Notes: generated by a model from the sequence alone, not told the origin. Positions 8,447 to 18,851 are shown, numbered from the stretch's first letter. The stretch: 64,000 bases of DNA from Brevirhabdus pacifica (GCF_002797755.1 NZ_PGFI01000013.1:310001-374000); one strand, 5' to 3'. Numbers and translations: made by a program.

Positions 8447-9604
8447 TCAGTCCAGCGCCAGCAGCGCCTCTCGCCCCAGGGTGAAGCCCGAGGCGATCCA
8501 GGCCTCCTCCAGCTGGTGCAGGCGCTGGCCCAGCGCAGCACCGGAATAGGCGGGCATCAAGTCCTGGGCCGAGACGGGGAAGCGGGCATTGCCGCCCTCC
8601 GCCACCTTGTCGGCGAGGTCGGCGGGCAGGGGTGATTCCAGCATCGCCGCCCGGATCAGGGACGCATCCAACGCTGCCTGCGCGCCATGGCGATAAGCAT
8701 CGGCGGCGGGCGCACTGCCCCGCCCGGCCAGATCCCGCAGAAGGGCATGTCGGCGGCTGTCAGCGCGGCTCAGCCGCAGGGTGCCAGCGCCGTCCTCGTC
8801 CGCGATCAGGGCAAGGCGGCGGACGGCGTCCGGGCCCTGCCCAGCCGTCCCTTCCAGGTGCACCAACAGGGCAAGTTGCCGGGCGTCGGCGCCGGGTAGC
8901 ACGCGTGATAGGATACCGGCCTGCTGCATGGTGGCGACCGAGGGCGCGGGATCGGGGGCGCCAAGCAGGCGCATCAACTCACCCCCCACCCTTTCGCGCG
9001 AAAGCTGCTCCAGCCCGTCGGCAAGCTCGGCCGCGGCGGCAAGCCCCTCGGGGTCGATCCCTTGGGCGGGGTCGCCATACCATGCGTGAAAACGAAAAAG
9101 GCGCAGGATCCTCAGAAAATCCTCGCGGATGCGCTGCTGCGGCTCGCCGATAAAGCGGAAACGGCGCGCCCGAAGGTCGGCCATGCCCCCGACCGGGTCA
9201 AAAATGGTGCCGTCGGGCCCGGCGTAAAGGGCGTTCATGGTGAAGTCGCGGCGCCGGGCATCCTCGGCAATGTCGGTCGAAAAGGCGACGACCGCGCGCC
9301 GGCCGTCGGTGGCCACATCCCTGCGCAGGGTCGTGACCTCGTATCCCGCGCCCTCGGCCACCACGGTGATGGTGCCGTGATCCTCCCCCGTGGGCACCGG
9401 CTTCAGACCGGCGCGGGCGGCCAGGTCGCTGACCTGCGCGGGGGTGGCGTCAGTTGCTATATCGATGTCGCCCACGGGCGCGCCCAGAAGCGTGTTGCGC
9501 ACACAGCCGCCCACGAACCAGGCCCGCTTGCCCCCGTCCGCCAACGCCCCCATCACCCGAAGGGCGCCGGGATCGCGCATCCAGGGGGCATCAAGCCGCG
9601 TCAT
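8447..9604 (-). CDS. cca: CCA tRNA nucleotidyltransferase / poly(A) polymerase family protein
   Basis: Adds or repairs the 3'-CCA end of tRNA. The 385-residue product has the class II nucleotidyltransferase signature GGCVRNTLLG followed by DIDIATDATP at about residues 31-54, whose two aspartates bind catalytic metal. The motif RRDFTMNAL and the neck motif RILRLFRFHAWYG also fit. The C-terminal half is helical and lower in similarity. The start ATG at 9604 overlaps the stop of the Nudix gene as ATGA, indicating translational coupling in an hslO-nudix-cca operon. Poly(A) polymerase activity is an alternative reading for this fold, but alphaproteobacterial genes of this length are generally CCA enzymes. 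Confidence 0.92.
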   Translation of the reverse strand: MTRLDAPWMRDPGALRVMGALADGGKRAWFVGGCVRNTLLGAPVGDIDIATDATPAQVSDLAARAGLKPVPTGEDHGTITVVAEGAGYEVTTLRRDVATDGRRAVVAFSTDIAEDARRRDFTMNALYAGPDGTIFDPVGGMADLRARRFRFIGEPQQRIREDFLRILRLFRFHAWYGDPAQGIDPEGLAAAAELADGLEQLSRERVGGELMRLLGAPDPAPSVATMQQAGILSRVLPGADARQLALLVHLEGTAGQGPDAVRRLALIADEDGAGTLRLSRADSRRHALLRDLAGRGSAPAADAYRHGAQAALDASLIRAAMLESPLPADLADKVAEGGNARFPVSAQDLMPAYSGAALGQRLHQLEEAWIASGFTLGREALLALD

Positions 9605-10200
9605 GGCGCGGCCCGATCGGCCAGGGAGCGCAGGATCCGGGCCGTGGCGCCCCAGATATAGTAGGGCCCATAGGGAACGGTGTAATAGCGCCGCTCGCGC
9701 CCTTGCCAGATCCGCGACTGCACAGCGTAATTTGCCGGGTCGAGGACATGGGCCAGCGGTACGGCGAAGACCTCGTCCACCTCCCCCGCCTCGGGCACAC
9801 AGGCGAAATCCCGGTGCAGGATCGCAACCACCGGGGTCACCGAGAAACCGGTCACCGTCTCGTGCAGAGGCATGGTGCCGACGACATCAAGGCACCCGCT
9901 GTGGAGGTTGATCTCCTCATGGGCCTCGCGCAGGGCGGCGGCGATCGGATCGGCATCCTCGGGGTCCTGCTTGCCGCCCGGCAGGGCGATCTGCCCGGGG
10001 TGGTGACGCAGCCGCGAAGACCGCTTGGTCAGAATCAGTTCGGGCCCCGACGCGGTCCGGCGCACCGCGACCAGCACGGCAGCGGGGCGAAGCTCCCGCC
10101 CGGGCGGCAGGCGAAACTCGGGGTTGAGGTCGAAATCGGACGAGCTGCCACCGGGCCGCGCCATGGCCCGGTGCAATTGTTTCATCGGATCGGCGATCAC
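9601..10200 (-). CDS. Nudix hydrolase, CoA pyrophosphatase type
   Basis: Probably hydrolyses CoA or acyl-CoA to phosphopantetheine and 3',5'-ADP. The protein carries the motif that marks the CoA-diphosphatase branch, LTKRSSRLRHHPGQIALPGG, followed by a Nudix box LREAHEEI with one extra residue, as in NudL. I place the start at the GTG at 10200 because it overlaps the hslO stop as GTGA, the usual sign of coupling. An ATG five codons later (10185) is an alternative. The 3' end overlaps cca by 4 bases. Tyr/Trp-rich strands near the C terminus (RYYTVPYGPYYIWG) match the family. Confidence 0.9.
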   Translation of the reverse strand: MIADPMKQLHRAMARPGGSSSDFDLNPEFRLPPGRELRPAAVLVAVRRTASGPELILTKRSSRLRHHPGQIALPGGKQDPEDADPIAAALREAHEEINLHSGCLDVVGTMPLHETVTGFSVTPVVAILHRDFACVPEAGEVDEVFAVPLAHVLDPANYAVQSRIWQGRERRYYTVPYGPYYIWGATARILRSLADRAAP

Positions 10201-11258
10201 GCTTCGTCCCGTGTCGCGGGGCCGCCCTCGGCCCCGTTCGCGGCACTGGACGCGTCCTCCCCTTCGGCCTCGCGGGTGGCCTCGAACCCAAGGGTCGCGG
10301 GGTCGAACTTGTAGTGGGCGCCGCAGAACTGGCAATCGGCGGTCACGATCCCCTCGTCGGTGGTCATGTGCTCGATGTCCTTGGACGAGTAGATCGACAG
10401 GCTCTGGCGCACACGATCGGCCGAGCAGGTGCAACCGAACTTGACCGGCTGGGCGTCGAAGACCCGCGGGGCCTCTTCGTGGAACAGCCGCAGAAGCAGC
10501 TCGGTCGGCTGCACCAGCGGGCCGATCAGCTCCAGGTCCTCGACCGTATCCAGCAGGATGTTGGCGCGGTTCCAGTTCTCACCCTCGTCAGGCGACAGCA
10601 GGTCCTCGGCGCTCAGGAGCGCGGGCTGGGCGGCGGCGCTTCCCTCGGGCTTGGCCGCGAAGGGAGAAGCCTTGGGCATCTGTTGCAGCATGATGCCGCC
10701 GGCGCGCCAGCCGGGTTCGTGCCCCGGCGACTGGCTGCGGCCGAAGGACAGGGCGAACCGGGTCGGCAACTGCTCGGACTGGGCGAAATACGTCTCGGCA
10801 CAGGCCGAGAGAGAGCCGCCTGCAAGCGGGGTAATCCCCTGGTAGGGCACCGTGCCGTCACCCTGATCGATCAGAACCGCGAAATAGCCCTTGCCGATCT
10901 GCGGGAAGCCCGCGTCCTCACGGTCCAGCCGGTCGGCATCATAGCTGGCATAGGCGCGGATGCGGGCGGGTTCGCCCTCGGCCTCGGGCGCATAGTAATC
11001 GGTCGCGATGATCCGCACGGGACCGTTGCCCCGCACCTGGAGCGACAGCTTCCAACGCAGCTTGATGGTCTGGCCGATGATGGCGGTCAGCAGGGCCGCC
11101 TCGGCGACCAGCGCCTCGACGACGGGCGGATAGTCATGCTGCTCGAGAATACCCTCCAGCACCCCGTCCAGCCGCGCGACCCGGCCACGGATGTCGGACC
11201 GGTCCAGCTGAAATGGCAGGACGGTGTCGTCCCAGGCGATTTTCGATCCAAGCAACAT
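10197..11258 (-). CDS. hslO: Redox-regulated chaperone Hsp33
   Basis: A holdase chaperone activated by oxidation in the cytosol. The 353-residue protein ends with the zinc redox switch: CTC (a C-x-C pair) and CQFC (a C-x2-C pair) about 40 residues apart, the four zinc ligands that form disulfides under oxidative stress. The N-terminal domain is recognisable but longer than in E. coli, and the tail after the last Cys pair is acidic. The start at 11258 has GAGGAAA upstream and precedes the conserved MLLGSKIAWDDTVLPFQLD block. It leads an operon with the CoA-pyrophosphatase Nudix gene and cca, each pair overlapping by 4 bases. Confidence 0.93.
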   Translation of the reverse strand: MLLGSKIAWDDTVLPFQLDRSDIRGRVARLDGVLEGILEQHDYPPVVEALVAEAALLTAIIGQTIKLRWKLSLQVRGNGPVRIIATDYYAPEAEGEPARIRAYASYDADRLDREDAGFPQIGKGYFAVLIDQGDGTVPYQGITPLAGGSLSACAETYFAQSEQLPTRFALSFGRSQSPGHEPGWRAGGIMLQQMPKASPFAAKPEGSAAAQPALLSAEDLLSPDEGENWNRANILLDTVEDLELIGPLVQPTELLLRLFHEEAPRVFDAQPVKFGCTCSADRVRQSLSIYSSKDIEHMTTDEGIVTADCQFCGAHYKFDPATLGFEATREAEGEDASSAANGAEGGPATRDEA

Positions 11259-11348
11259 GGGTTTCCTCTTCGGCCTCGAATTGGCATACCGCGTGCATAT
11301 AGGCACGGGCAACCGGAACACCAACGCCCGCCCCGGGGACAGGTCCAC

Positions 11349-11789
11349 ATGATACGCCGCTACGACGAAGGCATTCGCAACGATCAGGTCTATCGGTGTC
11401 GTCCCGGCATCTATGCCATTCTTTGGCGCGAGGGGAAGGTCCTGCTGACCCTGCAGATGGGCGAGACCGCCGAATACCAGCTGCCTGGCGGCGGGATCGA
11501 GCGGGGCGAGCAGCCCCTACCCGCCCTGCACCGCGAGGTGGTCGAGGAAACCGGCTGGCGTATGCGGCTGGACCACAGGCTCGGCACCTACCGGCGGTTC
11601 ACCTACATGCCCGAATATGGCTACTGGGCCGAGAAGCTATGCCACATCTACCTGGGTCGCCCGACCCTGCGTCTCGGCCCCCCGGTCGAACCGCATCACC
11701 ACGCCGGCTGGTTCACGCCCGACGACGCGCTGGAGCGGTTGGCGAACGCCGGCGATCGCGCCTTTCTGGCGCAGCTTGTCGCGGCCTGA
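11349..11789 (+). CDS. Nudix hydrolase
   Basis: A 146-residue single-domain Nudix enzyme. The Nudix box is complete, GGIERGEQPLPALHREVVEETGW at about residues 48-70 by position, with the metal-binding REVVEE segment intact. It faces away from hslO with 90 bases between starts, and is convergent with the response-regulator gene, 40 bases from its stop. The substrate is a nucleoside diphosphate linked to some other group. The sequence does not resolve which; it is not the CoA-type motif seen in the neighbouring Nudix gene. Confidence 0.88.
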   Translation: MIRRYDEGIRNDQVYRCRPGIYAILWREGKVLLTLQMGETAEYQLPGGGIERGEQPLPALHREVVEETGWRMRLDHRLGTYRRFTYMPEYGYWAEKLCHIYLGRPTLRLGPPVEPHHHAGWFTPDDALERLANAGDRAFLAQLVAA

Positions 11790-11829
11790 CCGAAGGCGCT
11801 GCCGCAGTTATCCAGTCCCGCTTCATCGC

Positions 11830-13277
11830 TCAGGCGGCCGCCGTTCCTTGCGCGGCTTCGGGGTCCGGCGCCCCTTCATCAGGGGGCGTGGTGAATTCCA
11901 GGTTCACGACCGAGATGTCGTCGCCGAACCCGGCCTCACCCGCAAATCCTTCCAACTCGGCCATCAGCGCGTCCAGAAACCCCTGGCCTGTGGCCGCGCC
12001 GCAGCGGGTCAGGATGTCCTTCAACCCCTCCTGCCCCAGCTGCCGGCCCTCGGGATCCTCGCACTCGCCGATCCCGTCCGATGTCAGAAGCAGGCGGTCG
12101 CCTGGCGACAGGGTCAGCGGCAGGCGGGTGTAAAGCGCGTCAGGCAACAGCCCGACCGGAAAGCCGCCGCCGCCCGGAAACTCGATCCGGCCATCGCGCC
12201 GCTGGATGACCGGGTTGGGATGGCCCGCCTGGCACAGGGCCACCGCCCCGGTGGAAGTATCGACCTCGGCCAGCAGCAGGGTCAGGTAATGATCGCTTGC
12301 CACCTCGGCCAGCATCAGGCGGTTCAGCCTGGCGACCGTCTCTTCCGGGGGGCGGTGGACAAGCTGCCCCTCCCCGTCCCGGCGCAGGGCCAGGTGCCGC
12401 ACGGGCGAATGCCCCGAAAGATAGCCCGAGAGCCGTGCCGTCACCAACGCCGAGCTGACACCGTGGCCCGACACGTCCAGCGCGTAGATACCAATGCGGC
12501 GGGCGTCGATCGGATAGGTCCCCACCAGGTCGCCCCCCACGTGCCCCGAGGCCCGCAGCAACAGCGAGATGCGCGCGCCGCCGTGGCGCTGATGCAGTTC
12601 CGGCAGAAGCGATTCCTGCAACCGCTGCGCCGCGCGCAGGTCCCGTTCCACCCCGTCATACATCACCCGCAACTCGTCCAGCGTTTGGTTCACGACGCGA
12701 TTGCGGCTGCGAAGCTGGCCCTCCATCGCCAGGATCCTCTCGCCGGCGCGGATGCGGGCGCGAAGCTCGGACACATCCACCGGCTTGGTGACGAAATCAT
12801 CCGCCCCGATGTCCAGCGCCGCCGCGACCGCGGCCTTGTCGCTGATCGAGGTCATCAGGATGAAATAGCCATATCCCTCCCGGTCCAGCTTGCGAAAGCT
12901 GCGGCAGAATTCGGGGCCTGACATGCCGGGCATGATCCAGTCGCAGATGACCATGTCGATCTGGGTCGTGCGGCAGATCTCCATCGCCCGGGCGCCCGAC
13001 GCGGCCTCGAGCACGCGAAAGCCGAAGCGTTCCAGCGTCCGGCACAGGATACGGCGTTGGGTCGGACTGTCCTCGACCAGCAGGATGGTAAGCCGGCGTC
13101 GCGCGGCCGTGCCCGCGGCGACCGCGAGGGGTCCGATGCACGCCCTTGCCGCCGGGGGGCCGCCGGGCCGGATAGCGCCTCGGGCCGGGGTCCGGGGCGC
13201 ACGTCGGGGCGGGCGTCCCCCGTCTCGGCGCGTGTTATCGGGCCGGTAGCGGCCCCGTTCTGCTGTCCAGGCTGCAT
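11830..13277 (-). CDS. Response regulator fused to PP2C-type (SpoIIE/RsbU) phosphatase; apparent frameshift near the N terminus
   Basis: A signalling protein: a receiver domain followed by a linker helix and a SpoIIE-like PP2C phosphatase. The receiver has LTILLVEDSPTQRRIL (acidic pocket) and the phospho-acceptor Asp in VICDWIMPGMSG. The phosphatase has ALDVSGHGVSSAL, LLLTSDGIGECED and GFGDDISVV metal-binding blocks. The frame that encodes these is open from about 13290 down but has no ATG, GTG or TTG before a GTG at 13014, inside the receiver. The only good start is the ATG at 13277, with AAAGGAGG six bases upstream, and it reads one frame off. A single missing base between about 13100 and 13277, perhaps in the G6 run at 13154-13159, would join them. 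It could be a sequence error, a mutation or frameshifting. It probably works with the divergent Hpt protein. Confidence 0.72.
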
Positions 13278-13370
13278 CGGCGCCCTCCTTTCAGGACCAC
13301 CGCTAACCGCGTGCGTCTTAATGTTCGTTGAATGTTTTTTTGTCCTAAATGCCCCGGACAGGAGGGTGCG

Positions 13371-13700
13371 ATGCTGAACACCATCAAGTTTCACGAGTTG
13401 CTTCGCGAGTTGGGCGCGGGCGAATGCCGCGCGGTCATCGCAGTTTTCGCCGAGGAGGCCCAGGAAACCATCACGCAGCTTGGCGGCGCCATTGGCACCC
13501 CCGCGGCGGCACAGCTGTGCCACGGGTTGCGCGGCGCGGCAGAGGCGCTGGGCTTCGACGGGCTGGCGCGGCTTTGCCTTCTGCACGAGGACGGGAAATC
13601 CACGCCCCCGCCCGAGGCCGCCCCCGACGCCCTTGGCGATTGCCTTCAGGACAGCATCCGCCTGGCCGAGGCCGAGATTGACCGGCGCAGGCCCGCGTAG
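13371..13700 (+). CDS. Small Hpt (histidine phosphotransfer) domain protein
   Basis: A 109-residue helical protein with the Hpt signature LCHGLRGAAEALGF. His51 is in the position of the phosphorylated histidine, and the Lys/Arg and Gly residues that follow are as expected (H-x-L-R-G-x-x-x-x-L-G). It should relay phosphate between a histidine kinase receiver and another receiver in the cytosol. The ATG at 13371 has GGAGGG upstream; an earlier in-frame ATG at 13332 lacks one. It is divergent from the response-regulator/phosphatase gene with 93 bases between starts, which suggests that the two work together. A cognate hybrid kinase is not in the window. Confidence 0.83.
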   Translation: MLNTIKFHELLRELGAGECRAVIAVFAEEAQETITQLGGAIGTPAAAQLCHGLRGAAEALGFDGLARLCLLHEDGKSTPPPEAAPDALGDCLQDSIRLAEAEIDRRRPA

Positions 13701-13864
13701 CGCGTCACCACCCCGCGCCGCCATCGCCCCGCGACCCTGCCGCCGGCTGCAAAGGCCACACCGGCGGCGGCTGGCCGGTCGCGACCGCGCCATCCCTTGC
13801 GCAGAAGGCTGTAAACCGATAATCGCGCCCCAGATCATCGGCCCCCAACATCGGAGCTTGCAAC

Positions 13865-15085
13865 ATGTCCGCGCCCAAGAAAGTCGTCCTTGCCTATTCA
13901 GGCGGCCTCGACACCTCGATCATCCTGAAGTGGCTCCGCACCGAATACGATTGCGAAGTCGTCACCTTCACCGCCGACCTCGGCCAGGGCGAAGAGCTTG
14001 AGCCCGCCCGCAAGAAGGCCGAGATGATGGGCGTCTCGGAGATCTATATCGAGGACCTGCGCGAGGAGTTCACCCGCGACTTCGTCTTCCCGATGTTCCG
14101 CGCCAACGCCCTTTACGAAGGGCTCTACCTGCTGGGCACCTCGATCGCACGGCCGCTGATTTCCAAGCGCCTGATCGAGATTGCCGAGGCGACCGGCGCC
14201 GATGCCGTCGCCCATGGCGCCACCGGCAAGGGCAACGACCAGGTCCGCTTCGAGCTGTCCGCCTACGCGCTGAACCCCGACATCAAGGTCATCGCGCCCT
14301 GGCGCGAGTGGGACCTGACCAGCCGTACCAAGCTGCTGGACTTTGCCGAGCGGAACCAGATCCCGATCGCCAAGGACAAGCGCGGCGAGGCGCCGTTCAG
14401 CGTCGACGCCAACCTGCTGCACACCTCGTCCGAGGGCAAGGTGCTTGAGGATCCCGCCGACGAGGCACCCGATTACGTCTACCAGCGCACGGTCCACCCC
14501 GAGGATGCGCCCGACACCCCCGAGTATATCGAGGTCGGGTTCGAGAAGGGCGATGCCGTCTCGATCAACGGCGAGGCCATGTCGCCCGCCACCATCCTGA
14601 CCCGCCTGAACGAGCTGGGCGGCAAGCACGGCATCGGCCGCCTCGACCTGGTCGAGGGGCGTTTTGTCGGCATGAAATCCCGCGGCATCTACGAGACCCC
14701 CGGCGGCACCATCCTGCTGGAGGCCCACCGCGGCATCGAGCAGATCACCCTGGACCGTGGCGCGGCGCATCTGAAGGACCAGATCATGCCGCAGTATGCC
14801 GAGCTGATCTACAACGGCTTCTGGTTCTCGCCCGAGCGCGAGATGCTCCAGGCCCTGATCGACAAGAGCCAGGAGCATGTGACCGGCACTGTCCGGCTGA
14901 AGCTTTACAAGGGCTTGGCCCGCACCGTCGGCCGCTGGTCGGATCACTCGCTCTACTCGGAAGAGCATGTGACCTTCGAGGATGACGCCGGCGCCTATGA
15001 CCAGAAGGACGCGGCGGGCTTCATCAAGCTGAACGCCCTGCGCCTGCGCCTGATCGCCATGCGCAACCGTCGCCTCAAGGGCTAA
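13865..15085 (+). CDS. argG: Argininosuccinate synthase
   Basis: Joins citrulline and aspartate with ATP to form argininosuccinate in arginine synthesis. The 406-residue product starts with [18 protein letters not shown], the ATP-pyrophosphatase P-loop of the family (SGGLDTS, about residues 13-19). It also has the conserved [14 protein letters not shown] block that binds citrulline and aspartate, and the length is standard. The ATG at 13865 is preceded by a 164-base gap from the Hpt gene, so it probably has its own promoter. It is convergent with rbsK and separated from it by a GC-rich dyad. Confidence 0.97.
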   Translation: MSAPKKVVLAYSGGLDTSIILKWLRTEYDCEVVTFTADLGQGEELEPARKKAEMMGVSEIYIEDLREEFTRDFVFPMFRANALYEGLYLLGTSIARPLISKRLIEIAEATGADAVAHGATGKGNDQVRFELSAYALNPDIKVIAPWREWDLTSRTKLLDFAERNQIPIAKDKRGEAPFSVDANLLHTSSEGKVLEDPADEAPDYVYQRTVHPEDAPDTPEYIEVGFEKGDAVSINGEAMSPATILTRLNELGGKHGIGRLDLVEGRFVGMKSRGIYETPGGTILLEAHRGIEQITLDRGAAHLKDQIMPQYAELIYNGFWFSPEREMLQALIDKSQEHVTGTVRLKLYKGLARTVGRWSDHSLYSEEHVTFEDDAGAYDQKDAAGFIKLNALRLRLIAMRNRRLKG

Positions 15086-15091
15086 GGGAGT

Positions 15092-15111
15092 CGGGGCCCG
15101 GGCGGGCCCCG
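15092..15111. terminator. GC-rich dyad between argG and rbsK
   Basis: CGGGGCCCG and CGGGCCCCG form a perfect inverted repeat around a two-base centre (the real loop would be larger), exactly between the convergent stops of argG and rbsK. No clear U-tract follows on either strand, so it may be a weak or factor-assisted bidirectional terminator. Confidence 0.5.
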
Positions 15112-15999
15112 TCACCGAGCCTTCTGAAATTCAAGCACCTCGGCAAGGGCCGGTATCGCGATGGCGGCACCGGCCCTCGTCACCTGTATCGCCGAGGCTG
15201 CCGCCGCGCGGGCCAGCGCCTCGCGCGGGTTCAGCCCCCCGTTTGGCCCCCCGTCCAGCCCGGCAATGAAGTAGCCCGCGAAAGTGTCACCCGCGCCGGT
15301 CGTATCGACGGGATCAACCTTGAAGGCAGGCTGTTCCACCGTCTCCTGCCCCTGGACGTAAAGGCCCACGCCGCGCGCGCCACGGGTGACGACCAGCGTC
15401 GGCACCGGTATCTCCTCGACAGAGCAACCCAGCATTTGGCGGATCTCCTCGGCCTCGCCCTCATTGCACAGAAGAATATCGCACAGGGGCAGCATTGCCC
15501 GAACCGCCCCGGCATCGAAGGGCGCGGCGGAATAGGCCACGCGCAGGCCCTTCGCCCGACCGATCGAAGCGGCCTCCTCGACCGCGTTGGTCTCGTTCTG
15601 AAGCATCAGCGTGTCGCCCGGCGCGGCAGCGGCGAGGGCCTGGGTGATCCTTCCTGTGTCCAGGCAGGCGTTGGCACCGGCAAGGATCACGATGGCATTT
15701 TCCCCGGAATCATCGACGTTGATGATGGCGTGGCCCGTCGGCCCCGCCTGCCGGTCGACGCCAGCGACGTCCACCCCGGCCTGCGACAGGGCCGCAATGG
15801 CCGCGTCGCCGTCGGGGCCCACCGCGCCGACATGGTGCACCGTCGCCCCGGCGCGTGCGGCCGCGATCGACTGGTTGGCACCCTTGCCGCCCAGCCCGCA
15901 GGAATAGTCATGCGCTGCTATCGTCTCGCCGGCGCGCGGCAGCTCGTGCACCCGGTAGACATGGTCAAGATTGATCGACCCCAGAACCCAGATACCCAT
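15112..15999 (-). CDS. rbsK: Ribokinase (PfkB family sugar kinase)
   Basis: Phosphorylates ribose at O5 using ATP. The 295-residue protein has the PfkB N-terminal signature GGKGANQSIAAARAGA (about residues 36-52) and the C-terminal signature DTTGAGDTFAGYF, whose Asp is the catalytic base. No ribose transporter or regulator adjoins it. A single-gene unit between argG and mutS suggests salvage of ribose or a related nucleoside sugar. Another PfkB substrate cannot be excluded, but the GSINLDHVYRV opening is typical of ribokinases. Confidence 0.87.
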   Translation of the reverse strand: MGIWVLGSINLDHVYRVHELPRAGETIAAHDYSCGLGGKGANQSIAAARAGATVHHVGAVGPDGDAAIAALSQAGVDVAGVDRQAGPTGHAIINVDDSGENAIVILAGANACLDTGRITQALAAAAPGDTLMLQNETNAVEEAASIGRAKGLRVAYSAAPFDAGAVRAMLPLCDILLCNEGEAEEIRQMLGCSVEEIPVPTLVVTRGARGVGLYVQGQETVEQPAFKVDPVDTTGAGDTFAGYFIAGLDGGPNGGLNPREALARAAAASAIQVTRAGAAIAIPALAEVLEFQKAR

Positions 16000-16136
16000 G
16001 TCGCATTCTCCATGAAACAGGGCCTAACCAAGGGCATTTCCCCGGTTTCGGCCGCGTTCTGCCCGCGGGTGAATTCCCGCTTTTCGTCGCTGTCGCGCAC
16101 CGTTAGTCTTTTGCGAAATTCTGTTCGGGGGCAACC

Positions 16137-18812
16137 GTGAGTGTAGCAAAGACGGCTGTCACGCCGATGATGGCGCAATTCCTTGAAATCAAGTCCGAGC
16201 ATCAGGACGCGCTCCTGTTCTACCGGATGGGCGATTTCTACGAGATGTTCTTTGACGATGCCGTCGCCGCCGCCGAGGCGCTGGACATCTCGCTGACCAA
16301 ACGCGGCAAGCACCTGGGCGATGACATACCCATGTGCGGCGTGCCGGTGCATGCTGCCGAAAACTACCTGCTGACCTTGATCCGCAAGGGCTTTCGCGTC
16401 GCCGTCTGCGAACAGACCGAGGATCCGGCCGAGGCCCGCAAGCGCGGCTCGAAATCCGTGGTCCGGCGCGAGGTCGTGCGCCTCGTCACCCCCGGCACCC
16501 TGACCGAGGATGCCCTGCTGGACGCCCGGCGTCACAACTACCTTTCGGCCTGGGCACAGGTGCGCGACACGGCGGCGCTGGCCTGGGTCGATATCTCGAC
16601 CGGCGCCTTTCACGTCATGCCCTGCCCCGCCGTCCGCCTGTCGCCCGAACTGGCCCGCCTGACCCCGCGCGAGGTTATCGTTGCCGAGGGCGCGCAGGAG
16701 CCCCTGCGCGATATCGCCCGCGAGATGGGCGCGGCGCTGACGCCGCTGGCGGCCTCCGCCTTCGACAGCACCGCGGCCGAGCATCGCCTGACCGATCTTT
16801 TCAAGGTCGGCACGCTCGAGGCCTTCGGGCGCTTCGACCGGGCAGAGCTGGCGGCCATGGGCGGCATCGTCGAATATCTGACCCTGACCCAGAAGGGGAA
16901 TCTGCCGCTGTTGCGGGCGCCGGTGCGTGAACAGGCGCGCGATGCCGTGCAGATCGACGGCGCCACCCGCCGCAATCTGGAACTGACCCAGGCCCTGTCG
17001 GGGGGACGCGCAGGGTCGCTGATATCTGCCATCGACCGGACGGCCACCGCCGGGGGCGCCCGGTTGCTTGAGCGGCGCCTGTCCAGCCCCTCGCGCCATC
17101 TGGAAACGGTGCGGGCGCGCCACGACGCCGTCGAATGGCTGGTCGAGAACCGCGCCATCGCCGCCGACCTGCGCGACACGCTGCGCAAGGTGCCGGATCT
17201 GTCGCGGGCCTTGTCGCGCCTGTCGCTGGAACGTGGCGGGCCGCGCGATCTGGCCGCCGTGCGCAACGGGTTGGAGCAGGCGGACCGCATCGCCGATAGC
17301 CTTTGCCGGCTTGAGATGCCGCCCGTCCTGGCCGAGGCGGTGCAAAGCCTGATGGGACATGACGCCCTTCTTGAACGGCTGCAATCGGCGCTGGTGGCGG
17401 AGCCGCCGCTCCTGGTGCGCGACGGCGGCTTCATCGCCCCCGGGGTGGACCCCGAACTGGACGAGGCGCGCCAGCTTCGCGACGAGGGGCGCGGCGTCAT
17501 CGCCCGCCTGCAGGCCCACTATGCCGAGGAGACGGGGATCCAGAGCCTGAAGGTCAAGCACAACAACGTGCTGGGCTATTTCATCGAGGCTACCGCCACC
17601 CATTCGGCCAAGCTGCTGGCCGAGCCGTTGTCGCAACGCTTCATCCACCGCCAGACCACCGCCAACGCCATCCGCTTCACCACAGTCGAACTGAGCGAGC
17701 TTGAAACCCGCATTCTGAACGCTGGCGGCCGCGCGCAGGAGATCGAAAAACGGCTCTTTTCCACGCTTTGCGACGAGGTTTTGGCCCTCGCCCCCCAGCT
17801 TGGCGATGCCGCCGCAGGGCTGGCAGAGGTCGATCATTCCCGCGCTCTGGCCGACCTGGCGGTGGAATGCGACTGGTCGCGCCCGCAGATGGAGGACAGC
17901 CGCGCCTTCGACATTCGCGGCGGACGCCATCCGGTGGTAGAACGCGCCCTTCGCCAGCAGGGGGGCGCCGCATTCATCGCCAATGATTGCGATCTGTCGG
18001 GCGAGGACGGCACCGGCGCCGATCCCGCGCGCATCTGGCTTCTGACCGGTCCCAACATGGCCGGTAAGTCGACCTTCCTTCGGCAGAACGCGCTGATCGC
18101 GCTGCTGGCGCAGGCCGGTTCCTACATTCCCGCCACCTCGGGACGGATCGGGCTGGTGTCGCAGATTTTCAGCCGCGTCGGCGCCTCGGACGACCTGGCG
18201 CGGGGCCGCTCGACCTTCATGGTCGAGATGGTCGAGACCGCCGCCATCCTCAACCAAGCCGACGAGAATGCGCTGGTCATCCTGGATGAGATCGGGCGCG
18301 GCACCGCCACATACGATGGCCTGTCCATCGCATGGGCGACGTTGGAGCACATGCACGACACCAACCGCTGCCGCGCTCTTTTCGCTACCCATTACCACGA
18401 GCTGACCGGCCTCTCGGCCAAGCTGGAGGGGGTGGAGAACGCCACCGTCGCCGTCAAGGAATGGGAGGGCGAGGTGATCTTCCTGCACGAGGTGCGTCGC
18501 GGCGCCGCCGACCGCTCCTACGGGGTGCAGGTGGCGCGGCTGGCGGGGCTGCCGGCCTCGGTCGTGGAACGGGCGCGCACCGTGCTTGAGGCCCTTGAAC
18601 AGGGCGAGCGCGAGGGCGGAAAGCGCAAGCAGACCTTGATCGACGATCTGCCGCTTTTCTCGGCCACGCCGCCGCCACCGGTCCGTCCCGCGCCCCCCGC
18701 CGCCGATCCCCTGGCCGAGCGGTTGGAGGCCGTGAACCCGGACCAGCTGACGCCCATGGAGGCGCTGAACCTCGTCTACGAGATGAAGGCGCTGGGTCGC
18801 GATCGGGGCTGA
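16137..18812 (+). CDS. mutS: DNA mismatch repair protein MutS
   Basis: Recognises mismatches and starts repair. The 891-residue protein has the mismatch-wedge motif GDFYEMFF (Phe34-x-Glu36) in domain I, a clamp/lever region in the middle, the Walker [10 protein letters not shown] at about residues 637-645, Walker [11 protein letters not shown] and the conserved FATHYHEL. The start is a GTG at 16137 that fits the family N terminus. A Pro-rich linker ([11 protein letters not shown]) precedes the C-terminal tetramerisation segment. It is divergent from rbsK and convergent with grpE. No mutL is in the window. Confidence 0.98.
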   Translation: MSVAKTAVTPMMAQFLEIKSEHQDALLFYRMGDFYEMFFDDAVAAAEALDISLTKRGKHLGDDIPMCGVPVHAAENYLLTLIRKGFRVAVCEQTEDPAEARKRGSKSVVRREVVRLVTPGTLTEDALLDARRHNYLSAWAQVRDTAALAWVDISTGAFHVMPCPAVRLSPELARLTPREVIVAEGAQEPLRDIAREMGAALTPLAASAFDSTAAEHRLTDLFKVGTLEAFGRFDRAELAAMGGIVEYLTLTQKGNLPLLRAPVREQARDAVQIDGATRRNLELTQALSGGRAGSLISAIDRTATAGGARLLERRLSSPSRHLETVRARHDAVEWLVENRAIAADLRDTLRKVPDLSRALSRLSLERGGPRDLAAVRNGLEQADRIADSLCRLEMPPVLAEAVQSLMGHDALLERLQSALVAEPPLLVRDGGFIAPGVDPELDEARQLRDEGRGVIARLQAHYAEETGIQSLKVKHNNVLGYFIEATATHSAKLLAEPLSQRFIHRQTTANAIRFTTVELSELETRILNAGGRAQEIEKRLFSTLCDEVLALAPQLGDAAAGLAEVDHSRALADLAVECDWSRPQMEDSRAFDIRGGRHPVVERALRQQGGAAFIANDCDLSGEDGTGADPARIWLLTGPNMAGKSTFLRQNALIALLAQAGSYIPATSGRIGLVSQIFSRVGASDDLARGRSTFMVEMVETAAILNQADENALVILDEIGRGTATYDGLSIAWATLEHMHDTNRCRALFATHYHELTGLSAKLEGVENATVAVKEWEGEVIFLHEVRRGAADRSYGVQVARLAGLPASVVERARTVLEALEQGEREGGKRKQTLIDDLPLFSATPPPPVRPAPPAADPLAERLEAVNPDQLTPMEALNLVYEMKALGRDRG

Positions 18813-18851
18813 AGCGTCCACGCGATCCACGGACCAGGCGCGAAAAGAAAA

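Noticed and set aside
15918-18830. 970-codon open frame antisense to mutS
   Set aside because: It is a shadow of mutS in high-GC DNA: no family motifs, low complexity, and no ribosome site. Similar long antisense frames over addA (40610-43822), addB (44500-46911) and ahcY (56529-58613) are rejected for the same reason.
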